Shown here: piece by piece, positions 1-9,314 of the stretch
Numbering within the stretch: the stretch's first letter is position 1
How the letters are laid out: every line of letters begins with the position of its first letter
Assembly (NCBI RefSeq): GCF_001858325.1
Contig: NZ_MBPP01000023.1
Location: 1-64,000 of the forward strand
DNA: 64,000 nt
Direction: 5' to 3'
Source of the DNA: Marinobacter sp. AC-23
GTDB lineage: Bacteria > Pseudomonadota > Gammaproteobacteria > Pseudomonadales > Oleiphilaceae
Made by a program: the position numbers and the translations under genes
Notes under the pieces: model-generated
What the model was told of the DNA's origin: nothing
Seen by the model: the letters and a program-made list of their open reading frames with translations, nothing else
The model's database searches: none

Positions 1-110
1 TCCAGTAATTTGTAATCAATCAGTAAGAACTGATACGCCATTATGGATATGAATTTCAAGTATATCGGTAAGCGGCTATTCTTGCGGCATCAAAAATGGA
101 GTGAAAAACA

Positions 111-719
111 GTGCTTGAAAGTTATCTGACGGGATTGATTGTCTGCGGCGGCATTATCGTGGCTATCGGGGCGCAGAATGCCTATATATTGAGCCAGGCG
201 ATTCGACGTGAGCACCACTGGTGGGCAGCGGGTTTTTGTATGGCTGCAGATATTACTCTTTTCACGCTTGGTATGTTCGGGGTCAGTGCCGCTCTGATGG
301 CTATGCCTCAGGCGCTGGAAATATTGCGCTGGCTGGGGGTGGTTTTTCTCGGGTGGCTGGCTATTCAAGCATTTGTTCGGGCCAGCCGGGGCAGGGCTGC
401 GCTTGAAACCGGTGAAGTGTCGCGCCGCAGCCTGAAAGGCGTTCTGTTCACCACGCTGGCGGTTACCTTGCTGAACCCTCAGGTGTATCTCGACACCTTG
501 TTGTTGATTCCGGCGGTGGGCGCACAGCAGGAAAACGCAACAACCTTTGTGGCGGGCGCCAGCAGCGCGTCTGTTCTATGGTTTGGTTTGTTGGCCTGGA
601 GTGGGTCGGCACTGGCACCTGTTCTGTCGCGCCCATTGGCATGGCGGATTATCGACGGCGTAATCGGTGTGATGATGGCGGCCATCGCTCTTCACCTGGC
701 GCTTAATGGCAGCTTGTAG
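111..719 (+). CDS. LysE/ArgO-family amino acid exporter
   Basis: A 202-residue inner-membrane protein of the LysE/RhtB superfamily, closest in pattern to the arginine/lysine exporter ArgO. The family motif GAQNAYIL lies at residues 20-27 and NPQVYLDT at 122-129, both typical of LysE/ArgO. About six hydrophobic segments span the protein, and its length matches the family (about 200 aa). The start is GTG with a GGAG ribosome site about ten bases upstream. ArgO-type genes are often controlled by a LysR regulator (ArgP) encoded next door; any such gene would lie left of this window. Export of basic amino acids is inferred from family; the exact substrate is not visible. Confidence 0.85.
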   Translation: MLESYLTGLIVCGGIIVAIGAQNAYILSQAIRREHHWWAAGFCMAADITLFTLGMFGVSAALMAMPQALEILRWLGVVFLGWLAIQAFVRASRGRAALETGEVSRRSLKGVLFTTLAVTLLNPQVYLDTLLLIPAVGAQQENATTFVAGASSASVLWFGLLAWSGSALAPVLSRPLAWRIIDGVIGVMMAAIALHLALNGSL

Positions 720-734
720 TGTTCGTAATAAGGG

Positions 735-1235
735 CTAGTCAAACCGCCGTGCGCTGGAGAATCGGTCTTTCCAGTAGTAGCCGTTAAGTTTTGACATGAT
801 AACGCCGGACGATGTGGACGCGTGGATAAAGCGGTTGTCGCCCATATAAATGCCTGCATGCTGGTCTTTACCCGCAATTCTGAAGAATACAATATCGCCG
901 GGCTTAACGTCTTGCGGGTGCACCACATCGCCGTAACGCAGCATTTGCGATGTTGTACGTGGCAGCTGTTGCCCAAGGCCTTCGCGGTACGCGGTAGTAA
1001 TAAAACCAGAGCAGTCGAACCCGCGAGCGGTGGTGCCACCGTATTGATAAGGTGTGCCTTGATAGCGTTCGAAGGCCTGCCATAGCTTTTCAGTCTTGGC
1101 GGAGCCGGGGGCGGCCTCAACAGGTGAGTATTGCTGGGACGCAGTGTTGGACTGCAAACTCTGATTGCTGGCGCAGCCACCCAGCACAAAAGACGAGCAA
1201 ATAATAATGAAGGCGTACCTGAGAAACTGATCCAT
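735..1235 (-). CDS. NlpC/P60 family lipoprotein (cell-wall endopeptidase)
   Basis: A 166-residue secreted lipoprotein. The chosen ATG start gives a short basic N-terminus, a hydrophobic stretch and a lipobox LGGC at residues 18-21; an upstream in-frame GTG at 1268 would put 11 extra residues before the signal and is less likely. The NlpC/P60 domain fills the C-terminal two thirds, with catalytic Cys75 in FDCSGF, His126 in QHAGIY and a third polar residue His138 in FIHAS. Members cleave the D-Glu to diaminopimelate bond of peptidoglycan stem peptides; size and architecture resemble Spr/MepS and NlpC. It converges on the exporter gene with 15 bases between stop codons. The family assignment is firm; the precise bond cleaved is inferred. 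Confidence 0.88.
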   Translation of the reverse strand: MDQFLRYAFIIICSSFVLGGCASNQSLQSNTASQQYSPVEAAPGSAKTEKLWQAFERYQGTPYQYGGTTARGFDCSGFITTAYREGLGQQLPRTTSQMLRYGDVVHPQDVKPGDIVFFRIAGKDQHAGIYMGDNRFIHASTSSGVIMSKLNGYYWKDRFSSARRFD

Positions 1236-1328
1236 GCAAAATCCTGAGCCGTTGTTCATTGCACCCACTGTATTATCGAACTGCGAGGATGTCAGGTTAC
1301 GGTTTGCAGGATTTGGTATCCTTGTACC

Positions 1329-1742
1329 ATGCTGAAACTATCCAATGCTGTTGAAATTGCTGACTGGGAAATAGAAATTACCCAGATTCGGGCCCAGGGT
1401 AATGGTGGCCAGAACGTTAATAAAGTGGCCTCGGCCGTGCACCTGCGCTTCGATATTCAAAATTCCGCCCTGCCTCCGTTTTATAAGGAGCGACTTATGG
1501 CGCTGCAGGATCGGCGCATAAGTAAAGAAGGCGTTATCATTATAAAAGCCCAGTCATTTCGTACGCTGGAGTTGAATAAGGACGATGCGCTTGAACGCCT
1601 GAAGGAGTTGATCCTGGAGGCGGTCAAAGTACAAAAGGCGCGCCGCGCTACCCGGCCTTCAAAGTCCGCTCGGCGAAAAAGGGTGGATCACAAAACTCAG
1701 AAAGGAAAAACCAAAGCCCTGCGTGGCAAGGTTCAGGTTTGA
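1329..1742 (+). CDS. arfB: Alternative ribosome-rescue factor ArfB
   Basis: A 137-residue peptidyl-tRNA hydrolase of the ArfB (YaeJ) type. It rescues ribosomes stalled on truncated mRNAs: the basic C-terminal tail enters the empty mRNA channel and the GGQ loop hydrolyses the peptidyl-tRNA ester. The motif GGQNVNK is at residues 26-32, and the last 30 residues are rich in Arg and Lys (RRATRPSKSARRKR and following), as expected. The length matches the 140-residue E. coli protein. The stop overlaps the convergent hydrolase gene by ten bases. Nothing appears missing. Confidence 0.95.
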   Translation: MLKLSNAVEIADWEIEITQIRAQGNGGQNVNKVASAVHLRFDIQNSALPPFYKERLMALQDRRISKEGVIIIKAQSFRTLELNKDDALERLKELILEAVKVQKARRATRPSKSARRKRVDHKTQKGKTKALRGKVQV

Positions 1743-2808
1743 GCCACTTCTGATTCGCGCTTGCGCGATTCGAGGTCGCGGATAAATAACTCTATATCTG
1801 CAAAAGCTTCTTCGGCCTCCGGCAGCATGGGCGTGAAAATCTGCCAGACGTGAACCATGCCTGGCCAAGTGTGCAGCTCCACCTGCGTGCCTTGGGCTTT
1901 TGCCTTGGCGGCGTATCGTCGGGCGTTATCCAGTAACATCTCGGAATCACTGGCCTGAATCAGTATTGGGGGCAGGTTAGCGAGGCTGCCCAGGAGCGGC
2001 GATGCGACAGGGCTGGTGGGAGAAATACGGAACGCCGCCAGTGTTGCCCACCAAATTACCGGCCGGGGAATTTTAGAAAGACTACCAAACATTGGTCCCA
2101 GCATAGGGTCCGTAGAGATATTGCTGCGGTTGCTGGGTGCTGAAAGCGTGAGGTCGGTTGAAGGTGAAAATGCCACGGCGCCGTCAGCCTGACGTAGACC
2201 ACTTTCGCGCACCCAGGCCAGCAGACCAAGGGTATGGCTGCCACCGGCTGAATCCCCTGCCACCATAATAAACGCTGCCTCGCTTGCGCCGTCCGGACCG
2301 TTTTCTACCAGCCAGGTGTAGGCTTTGCGACAATCACGCACGCCGTCCATAAACCGGTGCTCCGGCATAAGGCGGTAGTCGACGGCAAAAACGGCAGCAT
2401 TAGCAGCGCGGGACAGTCGGTCCGTAATGGATCGATGGCTACGCGGGCTGCCAGCCGCCCAGGCGCCACCGTGAATATAGAGAATCCGCCGCTGGGCATC
2501 TGTACCCGGTGCGATGACCCATTCGCCTTTTGGGCTGTTGCTCTGCCGGAATTCTGACGGCAGGTCCAGGCCGTCGCTCAGGCTGTCCATGTGCTTTCGC
2601 AACGCCAGTAGCCTCGCCTTTCCACGAGGCCTTTACCGGCCCTGCGCATTTCCTTTAATCGCTCCAGTACGTTTTGGTTCTCTGCACTGGGGCTTGCTTC
2701 TCTCACGGAATACTCTTCGCGATCCAGGTGTGACAAATCCTCCATGCGAAACACCAACAACGTCAGTGCAACAACAAGTAAAATTACGACAGCGATAATC
2801 CAGAACAT
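1733..2808 (-). pseudogene. Membrane-anchored alpha/beta hydrolase (HSL-type esterase), frameshifted
   Basis: Two reading frames on the minus strand form one esterase. The upstream frame (2578-2808) starts with a single N-terminal membrane anchor (MFWIIAVVILLVVALTLLVF) and a charged linker. The downstream frame (to 1733) holds the hydrolase with HGGAW oxyanion motif, nucleophile motif GDSAGG, and the Asp (QASDSE) and His (GMVHVW) of the triad. Adding one base near 2620 joins ...AGKGLV to ...KARLLALRKHMDSL in a single frame, so a one-base deletion is the simplest explanation and the gene is probably intact in the organism at about 358 residues. It belongs to the hormone-sensitive-lipase group acting on short-chain esters or lactones. 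The substrate is unknown. Confidence 0.75.
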
Positions 2809-2854
2809 GAGTTATCCGTATCTTGAAGATTGGCCCTGAAAGCAGGGGCGCACT

Positions 2855-2874
2855 ATGCTTTGTGTACAAAGCAT
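2855..2874. promoter_or_regulatory. Inverted repeat between divergent genes
   Basis: Perfect 8-base arms ATGCTTTG and CAAAGCAT around a TGTA centre, in the 139-base gap between the divergent hydrolase and DUF2007 genes. On the plus strand it is followed by GCAGATTTTTG. It could be an operator or a small hairpin. There is no nearby regulator gene to link it to. Confidence 0.3.
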
Positions 2875-2947
2875 CGCAGATTTTTGCCATTTCTGCCCTT
2901 GAGGAGTCGTTCAGAGGCTCCTTTAATGTCACAAAAGGAGAAGGGCC

Positions 2948-3265
2948 TTGCAAATAGCATATCGGGCCAGGGACATTACCGAAGCGCATATTGTTGCCGG
3001 GTTACTAAAAGCCAACGGCATTGAAACTCACGTGGGTGGGCTTTACCTACAGGGTGCAATGGGTGAGATTGGTGCAGCAGGCTTCAGCAATGTGCACGTA
3101 GCGGATGAAGATCTATATGCGGCCCGACTGCTGATTAAAGAGTATGAGGCGAGCGGGCATACCAGCCCAGCAGAGGAGAACAGTGGTGATAAGCCTGATT
3201 CTTATGCGCGCTGGTTTTTGCTGGCTATGGCCGTACTGGCACTGATCTGGCTGAATCTTCGATAA
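2948..3265 (+). CDS. DUF2007 domain protein with C-terminal membrane anchor
   Basis: A 105-residue protein. Residues 1-70 resemble the DUF2007 (putative signal-transducing) fold, with the typical pattern of an ARDITEAHIVAGLLKANGIE-like first helix and a later VADEDLYAARLL segment. A spacer rich in Glu and Ser follows, then a C-terminal hydrophobic helix (WFLLAMAVLALIWL). The start is TTG, supported by AAAGGAG eight bases upstream; no ATG is better placed. The molecular role of DUF2007 proteins is not established, though the fold is related to PII-like and ferredoxin-like domains. Confidence 0.75.
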   Translation: MQIAYRARDITEAHIVAGLLKANGIETHVGGLYLQGAMGEIGAAGFSNVHVADEDLYAARLLIKEYEASGHTSPAEENSGDKPDSYARWFLLAMAVLALIWLNLR

Positions 3266-3309
3266 ACGCGAAGCTATGAAACCTAGTTGATAAACGGAGC
3301 GTAAAATTT

Positions 3310-3999
3310 ATGGCAGATAATCCCGTTATGCTGATAACCGGTGCATCTTCAGGTATTGGTGCCGCAACGGCACGGGCGGCGGCCAAAGAAGGTTATCGCC
3401 TTGTTCTGGCAGCCCGCTCTGCGGACAAGCTGCAAGCCCTGAAAGCCGAACTCGGTGGTGACCGCGAAGTGCTGATCGTTGAATGTGATGTGCAGAAAGG
3501 TGATGACCAAAAAGCGATGGTTGAACAGGCTATGAAGGCCTTCGGGCGTATTGATTCTGTGTTTGCCAATGCTGGCCGGGGAGGAGAGCCGGGTGGCTTT
3601 AGCGAAGCCGATCCGGATGTGTGGAAAGATATGATCCTTACTAATATTTACGGAGTTGGCCTGACGATTCAACATTGCCTGCCGGCTCTTCGGGAAAGCA
3701 AAGGGCACTTGCTTCTCACAGGCTCTGCCGCAGGCAGGGTTACGATTCCCGGCTCGATGTACAGCGCGACCAAGTGGGCTGTGTCTGCGATTGGCTATGG
3801 CGTGCGGGAGGAGTTGCGTGGCTCCGGGGTGCGGGTAACCCTCATAGAGCCCGGCATGGTTGATACGCCGTTTTTTGATAAACCACCGGCTCACGCCCTG
3901 ATGCCGGATGACATTGCTCGCGCGGTGATTTATGCGGTATCTCAGCCTTCCCATGTAGATGTAAACGAAATTCTGGTGCGGCCAACGCCTACGGAGTAG
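3310..3999 (+). CDS. Short-chain dehydrogenase/reductase (SDR)
   Basis: A 229-residue classical SDR, an NAD(P)-dependent cytosolic oxidoreductase. The nucleotide-binding TGASSGIG motif is at residues 10-17, NAG at 87-89, and the catalytic Ser139, Tyr151 and Lys155 (YSATK) are all present. The basic residues after strand 2 (AARSADK) favour NADP(H). Length is slightly short of the usual 250 residues because the C-terminal part is compact. It stands alone, 45 bases after the DUF2007 gene and on the same strand, so co-transcription is possible. The substrate cannot be read from the sequence. Confidence 0.88.
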   Translation: MADNPVMLITGASSGIGAATARAAAKEGYRLVLAARSADKLQALKAELGGDREVLIVECDVQKGDDQKAMVEQAMKAFGRIDSVFANAGRGGEPGGFSEADPDVWKDMILTNIYGVGLTIQHCLPALRESKGHLLLTGSAAGRVTIPGSMYSATKWAVSAIGYGVREELRGSGVRVTLIEPGMVDTPFFDKPPAHALMPDDIARAVIYAVSQPSHVDVNEILVRPTPTE

Positions 4000-4026
4000 T
4001 CGTTGGCCTGGCATGCTCAGCGTTGC

Positions 4027-4963
4027 CTATCGTTTAACGCTGCGCTGCCTCGGCTTTCCGGCTTTGGGACGTTTTGATGGTTTGGGGTTTTTACCGGCCG
4101 CAGGCCTGACTCCAGGTGCGTTAGGCTTGGTTCCGGGAGCTTTAGGCCCAGCTCTGTGGCCAGGTTTAAACGGTCTCGGTGCTTGCTTTGGTTTGCTGGT
4201 CGGCTTCTTTTTTGCAGGCGCGGGCTTATCTGGTGTGCCATCGGAAGATGAATCGCGAATGGCATCGAACAGGCCTGCGAGCTCCTTTTCTGTAAGGTCA
4301 CGCCACTGGCCCGCGGCCAGCCCCTTCAAATTAACATTCATAATACGAATGCGTTCAAGTCGGGTGACTTCAAACCCAAAATGCTCAGTCATTCGGCGAA
4401 TCTGGCGGTTCAGCCTTGCACCAGTGTGATGCGAAATATAAATCGGCTCTCTTGTACTACTTTGCACTTCTTGGTCATGGTACCGAGAATGGGTACGCCT
4501 CCCGCCATGCCTTGAATAAAAGATTTGGTGATGGGTTTATCGACAGTTACTACGTATTCTTTTTCGTGATTATTGCCGGCTCTCAAGATTTTATTGACCA
4601 GGTCGCCGTTGCTGGTCATGAATATCAGCCCCTGTGAATCCTTGTCCAGGCGCCCGATCGGAAAAATGCGTGCACTGTGGCCAACAAACCGTTGAATGTT
4701 TTGCTTCTCAGCGTCATCGGTGGTGCTGACGATGCCCACTGGCTTGTTCAAGGCAATAAACACCAGATCTTCTTCTGCACGGGCTCAATCACTTGACCGT
4801 TTACCCTGACGGTATCTTTAGGTAAAACCTGATCGCCCACACTGGCCCGCTTTCCATTGATAAAGACATTACCCTGCTCAATGTAGCGATCCGCCTCCCG
4901 GCGTGAACACATACCGCTTTCGCTGATGTATTTATTAAGACGAGTGGAGTGATTGCTGGTCAT
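4027..4963 (-). pseudogene. rluF: 23S rRNA pseudouridine synthase RluF, two frameshifts
   Basis: Three successive minus-strand frames collinear with E. coli RluF, which makes pseudouridine at 23S rRNA position 2604 (with some 2605). The N-terminal S4 RNA-binding domain ([20 protein letters not shown]) is at 4748-4963. The catalytic domain with [10 protein letters not shown], carrying the catalytic Asp, is at 4410-4763, and [10 protein letters not shown] plus a Lys/Pro-rich tail at 4027-4467. One missing base near 4763 (VQKK to [10 protein letters not shown]) and another near 4422 (VQG to LNRQIRR, where GGCCTG reads GGCTG) restore a single frame. Both are single-base deletions, so the gene is probably intact in the organism. 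The 60-residue basic tail is longer in Pro/Lys repeats than the E. coli one. Confidence 0.9.
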
Positions 4964-5065
4964 CGGCTATCCGGTTGCGTATCAGAGTTTTGGCATGATA
5001 CCAGCCAGATTTTCTTTCTGCGCCCTTGGGTGGCATAAAAAGCGGGGAGAGTATTCAGATAGGAG

Positions 5066-5089
5066 AGGCCTCCGGACCACCGGAGGCCT
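5066..5089. terminator. Hairpin downstream of the FilA-like gene
   Basis: Perfect 10-base stem AGGCCTCCGG/CCGGAGGCCT with an ACCA loop, just after the stop of the DUF6160 gene and between it and rluF start. It lacks a long T-run, so termination strength is uncertain. Confidence 0.55.
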
Positions 5090-5097
5090 ATTTAGCC

Positions 5098-5922
5098 CTA
5101 GTGGCCGTAGATGCGCATGGCTGTGTTCTGAACAGAGAGGTTGTCCAGAGCAACTGAGCCAATAGAGGTGCCGCCTACGAGCACTTGCCCGATAGACATA
5201 TCAGCCTCAAAGGTTTTCAGATCAATTGCCAGTGCGGAATCACCATTGCCCCTGGCGCCATGGTAAATATCCATGTCTACTTTGGCTCCAAGCTTTGTGA
5301 TTATCGGGTTGTTTGGATCGAAGTCAGCGCCTGTGACGCGCATGTCACGAATGCCCAGAGCCAGGAAATCTATGTCAACATCGAGATCGTCGATGGCAAA
5401 CAAGGTTTGCACGTTCATTTCATCCGTCGCAGTGTCCACGCGGATCTTCAGCTCTGTAACGACGCCGTCCATAGAAAAGTTATTGGCCAGTACAGTGGAG
5501 TCCGTATGCCCTTGCAATGACCATTCACCGGTTCTCACAGCAAAGTCGATGGGCGCTGCAACCAGTGGGAATACGTTGATCAACGCATCGCCGTCATCGG
5601 CGATATCGATTTCAACTTTGATGTTGTCAATCAGGTCGCTTGATTCGGCGAACAGAAAGTTCCGGATTGTCGGGTCGGTAAATTCAGCAAACATGTCGGT
5701 GCGATTGGCGCCGCCAATGAAAATATCTTTCACGGACAGTGAGCCTTCATCTGTGTAAAGAAATTCACCGATATTAACTTGGGTCTCCAGCTCAATGGTG
5801 ACACCGGCCTGGCCGGTAATATTTCCCATATGGCTGTCTTCGAGTGGTTTAAGCTCTGCGCTTGCCGCGAACGACAGGCTTGAAATTGCCAGCACCAGTA
5901 CCGATTTCTTCAGGCTTTTCAT
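5098..5922 (-). CDS. DUF6160 / FilA-like exported protein
   Basis: A 274-residue exported protein with a clear Sec signal (MKSLKKSVLVLAISSLSFAASA, cleavage after about residue 22). The mature N-terminus carries the hallmark L-x-DS-x-MG-x-ITGQAGVTIELET-like pattern of DUF6160 (related to FilA of a putative pilus system in Acinetobacter). The rest is rich in Asp, Thr and Val with alternating beta-strand character and no further membrane segment, suggesting a secreted or outer-membrane-associated beta protein. It lies 91 bases downstream of the choice-of-anchor D gene on the same strand, and hairpins follow both genes. Function is unknown; surface or filament association is inferred from the family name only. 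Confidence 0.7.
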   Translation of the reverse strand: MKSLKKSVLVLAISSLSFAASAELKPLEDSHMGNITGQAGVTIELETQVNIGEFLYTDEGSLSVKDIFIGGANRTDMFAEFTDPTIRNFLFAESSDLIDNIKVEIDIADDGDALINVFPLVAAPIDFAVRTGEWSLQGHTDSTVLANNFSMDGVVTELKIRVDTATDEMNVQTLFAIDDLDVDIDFLALGIRDMRVTGADFDPNNPIITKLGAKVDMDIYHGARGNGDSALAIDLKTFEADMSIGQVLVGGTSIGSVALDNLSVQNTAMRIYGH

Positions 5923-5950
5923 AATAATTCCTTTTTTGCTTTTGTTATGT

Positions 5951-5980
5951 AGGCCAGCCGGGTGTTATGCCGGCTGGCCT
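5951..5980. terminator. Hairpin between the two exported-protein genes
   Basis: An 11-base perfect stem AGGCCAGCCGG/CCGGCTGGCCT with an 8-base loop, located between the stop at 6014 and the start at 5922. No T-run follows on the minus strand, so it may act as an attenuator or mRNA-stabilising hairpin more than a full terminator. Confidence 0.45.
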
Positions 5981-6013
5981 GGATGGGGCCCTATTTAATG
6001 AGCCTTCTTTTCC

Positions 6014-7825
6014 CTACAGCTCCGGAGTCAACGTCAGGTCGATGGTGTTACCGGAACCAGTCAGGAACTGGTTAAGAACGCTTGTCAGAAGACCACAGTG
6101 CTCAAGAGGTGGCAGGTCGTACACGCCGCTCACGTCACCGCCAGTGGAAGGCGAGAAGTTAGAGCCTTCGTTGGATGTCAAAGTGATATCCACAGGCTGG
6201 ATTGACTGGCACTGGTCGCCGCCGCCAACACGGATGGGGATACCGAACAGCTTGAGCTGAACTTTAGGTACCTTGATGAACAGGTGAGAGTTGGCAGTTA
6301 ACTTGCCGTTAACCAGGCTGCCGGTGGTGATTTCAGACTGCTCGAACTCAACATTGGCGGTCGCTTTCAGGCGGCTGAACAGCAGTTTGATCGAGAAGTG
6401 GCCAACAGTAGGCTCAACGTTCAGATCTGCTTCAAAGGTGCCGCTCGCCAACTCCAGAAGTGTAGCGATGCTGCCGGTCAATGGCAGAGTGCTGTCTGAG
6501 GACTTGATGTAGGTAGAACCTGTCAGGCCCAGCAGCAGCTCGATCTCATTGCTTGTTGCTTCAAAGCCTTCTGCACTTACCGGTACGGAGACTTCAGCGT
6601 TCTCAGGGTCGTCAGAAGAGATCAGCAGCTGTGCGTTGCGCATGCCTGCAGCGGCGGCTGTGAAGCTGATTTCAACCGCGCAAGTTTGCTCCGGTGCAAC
6701 CGTGGTGCAGTTATTGGTTTGCAGGAACTCGCTTGCATCAGGGCCAGCAACGTTGATGCTGTTGATCAGCAGGGTTTCGTTGCCGTTGTTGGAGATGGTG
6801 ACCTGAGCAGAGTTGCTCTGGCCCAGCTGAACTCGGCCCAGATCCACAGAAGCAGGTGTGACCGCAATCTCGGGAATCGGCGCAAGAACACTGCGGCCAT
6901 TCAGGGCAACATCAACAGAGCTGTTGTCGGCATCGGTTGAGTTGATGGTCAGCGTTGCACTCTGTGTGCCTTCGCCATCCGGAATGTAGGTAACGTTTAC
7001 GTCACAGCTTTCACCGGCTGCAATAGTGCTACAGCTGTTGTTTTGCATAAATGCACTGGCGTTTGCGCCAGCAATCGAAATACCGTTGATGCCCAATGCG
7101 GCATTGCCTGTATTGCTCAGGGTGACGGTTTCCTCTTTGGTCGTGCCAGCTTGCACGTTACCAAAGGCTACTTCGTCACGGTTTACCGCAATGCGTGGGG
7201 TTTCGACAACGTCGCCTTCCACCGTAACGGTCTGCAGCAAATTATCCTGACCCGCAAGCAGGGTACAGTTTGTTGTAATTTCGCCAATAGGCGCTGGCGC
7301 AATGTCACCGTTGGCGGTCCGAGCAACCAGGTTCAGTGTCAGGCCGCCAACGCGAATTTCTGCATTGCCAATATCCTGATCCGTAAACGTGAATTCTGGT
7401 GCCTGGCCGTTGGCCGGAACAGTGAATGCACCCGACTCTGCCGGAATAGGGCTTTGGGGAATGGTAAGCGTAACTGTCTGCTCGACTGTGCGACTGGCAG
7501 TGATGATCTGGTTGGTGTTTATCGCTGAGCCTTCAACGGTTTCTGATCCAACCAACTTAAGGCCAGTGCGTGAGTCTTCGTTTACTAACGTCATCGCTGA
7601 TACAGCGAACGCGGGTAGCGGAGTACCAACAGTTGCGTTTGTTGGGATGTCTGCGCTGATTTCGGCACTGATAGGCTGATCGCCGATCAATGGGAATGGG
7701 CAGGTGAACTGTAGATTAGTGGAGACCGGGCTGGCGAGGGCGCTTCCGGCGCCGGACATTAATGCCGCAGCAGCCAAAGCGGGCGCCAGTATGCGTCCAC
7801 GGGGGTTGGTATTCCTGAGTTTCAT
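6014..7825 (-). CDS. Choice-of-anchor D domain exported protein
   Basis: A 603-residue secreted protein with an Ala-rich signal peptide ending near ALA-S (residue 32). Residues 35-200 resemble the DUF6801 module (start QFTCPFPLIGDQPISAEIS, partner Cys near 185). Two consecutive ASH/choice-of-anchor D immunoglobulin-like repeats follow at roughly 210-310 and 318-418 (paired patterns VAFGNVQAG...SNTGNAAL and VDLGRVQLG...SNNGNETL, each with a Cys pair). The last 180 residues form a beta-rich domain ending with Cys-containing loops. Such proteins are extracellular or periplasmic scaffolds. It sits directly upstream of the FilA-like gene on the same strand, so the two are likely co-expressed. No enzymatic motif is seen. 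Confidence 0.75.
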   Translation of the reverse strand: MKLRNTNPRGRILAPALAAAALMSGAGSALASPVSTNLQFTCPFPLIGDQPISAEISADIPTNATVGTPLPAFAVSAMTLVNEDSRTGLKLVGSETVEGSAINTNQIITASRTVEQTVTLTIPQSPIPAESGAFTVPANGQAPEFTFTDQDIGNAEIRVGGLTLNLVARTANGDIAPAPIGEITTNCTLLAGQDNLLQTVTVEGDVVETPRIAVNRDEVAFGNVQAGTTKEETVTLSNTGNAALGINGISIAGANASAFMQNNSCSTIAAGESCDVNVTYIPDGEGTQSATLTINSTDADNSSVDVALNGRSVLAPIPEIAVTPASVDLGRVQLGQSNSAQVTISNNGNETLLINSINVAGPDASEFLQTNNCTTVAPEQTCAVEISFTAAAAGMRNAQLLISSDDPENAEVSVPVSAEGFEATSNEIELLLGLTGSTYIKSSDSTLPLTGSIATLLELASGTFEADLNVEPTVGHFSIKLLFSRLKATANVEFEQSEITTGSLVNGKLTANSHLFIKVPKVQLKLFGIPIRVGGGDQCQSIQPVDITLTSNEGSNFSPSTGGDVSGVYDLPPLEHCGLLTSVLNQFLTGSGNTIDLTLTPEL

Positions 7826-8079
7826 GAGTTCGTCCTCTGTAAAGCATCATTGTTATAGGAGGGCGCGCAGACAACACCGACAATGACTGCTTAATCGGAC
7901 TTGCAAAGACCCCTTGCCACGCGCTTAAGCGCATGTGTGCAGAGCCATTAGGCTCTGAAGGCCGCAATGGGTCATTGCTGTTCTCGGCATGGTTTTTGTC
8001 CAAAGCGGCGATAATGTGCAGAGAATGTTGAAACCGTGACCGGCTTCAAATTGCCTGGCAATCCAATTCCAAGAGACGG

Positions 8080-9102
8080 TTATCGGGGTTTTTGCGACTG
8101 CCTGCGGACATCGCCAGGTGTCTTGCCAGTCCAGGCACGGTAGGCTTTGGTAAAGCTTGCCTGGTCGCTGAAACCAAGCTTTTCGGCAATGGATTCCAAT
8201 GGAACATTGGTATCGATCAGGTAGAGGGAGGCAAAGTTTTCACGAATTTCGTTTCTTACTTCACGAAACGACGTGCCTTCGCTGGCAAGGTGCTGACGCA
8301 GTGTGCGGGTGCTTATATCAAGCCGCCTTGCAATGTTGCTGGTAGTGCACGGCCTGCCAGGTTGGCTCATGATCATTTCCCGGACCTGCATTAACGTTTT
8401 GTCGGCTAATCCAGTATTTTCTCCTGCGCTTTGTCGGTTGCGGGCGAGCAAGAATTTTAAGCTGGCGTTGTCTTTTTGGCTGGGCTGTTCTTTTAGCGCC
8501 ATGGTTATTTGATTATGGGGGGCATCAAAGTGAAATTCGCAATCCGGGGCCAGTGACTGCCAAGAACTGGCGTCGCGTTTTGCAGAGAAGGTAAACTGGA
8601 TATCGAAGTGGCCGCATACCTCTGCAGACACTCGGTGAATACTGCCCATATACATTTTAGTAACGCACGGGTTCAGTTCGCCAAGCCCCCAAGTATCGAG
8701 AAGGCGGATATGGAATGTCGATCCGGTTGAATCCAGTTCCATGTCCATCAAAGGAAGGCCAACACGGAGGTATTGGACAATCATACTGATGAGCTGCCTG
8801 GGGTTGTCCTGGCCGAGCACCGCAAAGCCCAACAAGCCATGGCTGGGTAAGTCCAGCTGTTGCCCGAATTGAAAAGCTGCTCGCTCGTCGTTCATTAGCC
8901 AATCGGCTTTTTTAAGCACAGAGGTTATCTGCTGCATGCAAAAACTTGCATCCGGATCCTCCAACAGGGCTTCGGTGATGTCGGTATCGTTCAGAAGGGC
9001 TGCCCGTTTTACGCCTCTGCGCTCCATGAATTCAATAAAACGGCGCGCGTAGCGTGCTGAGATGAGGGGCACCTCAAGCGCCATGCGATTCGAAATAGCC
9101 AT
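8080..9102 (-). CDS. AraC-family transcriptional regulator (OruR-like architecture)
   Basis: A 340-residue regulator with the arabinose-binding-like N-terminal domain (PF12625 type) in residues 20-200 and an AraC double helix-turn-helix at about 255-335 (SNIARRLDISTRTLRQHLA and IAEKLGFSDQASFTKAYR). This architecture is shared by OruR and related regulators of lipid or amino-acid catabolism. The gene reads in the same direction as the two exported-protein genes and is separated from them by 254 bases. It could control them, but no operator was identified. The ATG start at 9102 is the first possible and fits the family length. Confidence 0.85.
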   Translation of the reverse strand: MAISNRMALEVPLISARYARRFIEFMERRGVKRAALLNDTDITEALLEDPDASFCMQQITSVLKKADWLMNDERAAFQFGQQLDLPSHGLLGFAVLGQDNPRQLISMIVQYLRVGLPLMDMELDSTGSTFHIRLLDTWGLGELNPCVTKMYMGSIHRVSAEVCGHFDIQFTFSAKRDASSWQSLAPDCEFHFDAPHNQITMALKEQPSQKDNASLKFLLARNRQSAGENTGLADKTLMQVREMIMSQPGRPCTTSNIARRLDISTRTLRQHLASEGTSFREVRNEIRENFASLYLIDTNVPLESIAEKLGFSDQASFTKAYRAWTGKTPGDVRRQSQKPR

Positions 9103-9314
9103 ATTCCTGTCCCTGGGGTGAGCTTAGCCCGTAGCATTTTTATGATTTACAATTATTGTTGTTGGTGAAAATCCGTTACTGCAGGCTTTCCTTAATGGGT
9201 AGTATAGACACGTCGGATAGGCGTTATTTTGGTGGCCCGTCACGAAATGGCCGCCATGGCCGGATATGACATATGAAACATTTGTCAGGATGAGCTTGTG
9301 TCGCAGGAGAGCGC

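Noticed and set aside
2578..2808. Separate small membrane protein upstream of the esterase
   Set aside because: Its C-terminus and the esterase N-terminus become one continuous sequence with one added base, so it is the anchor of the esterase.
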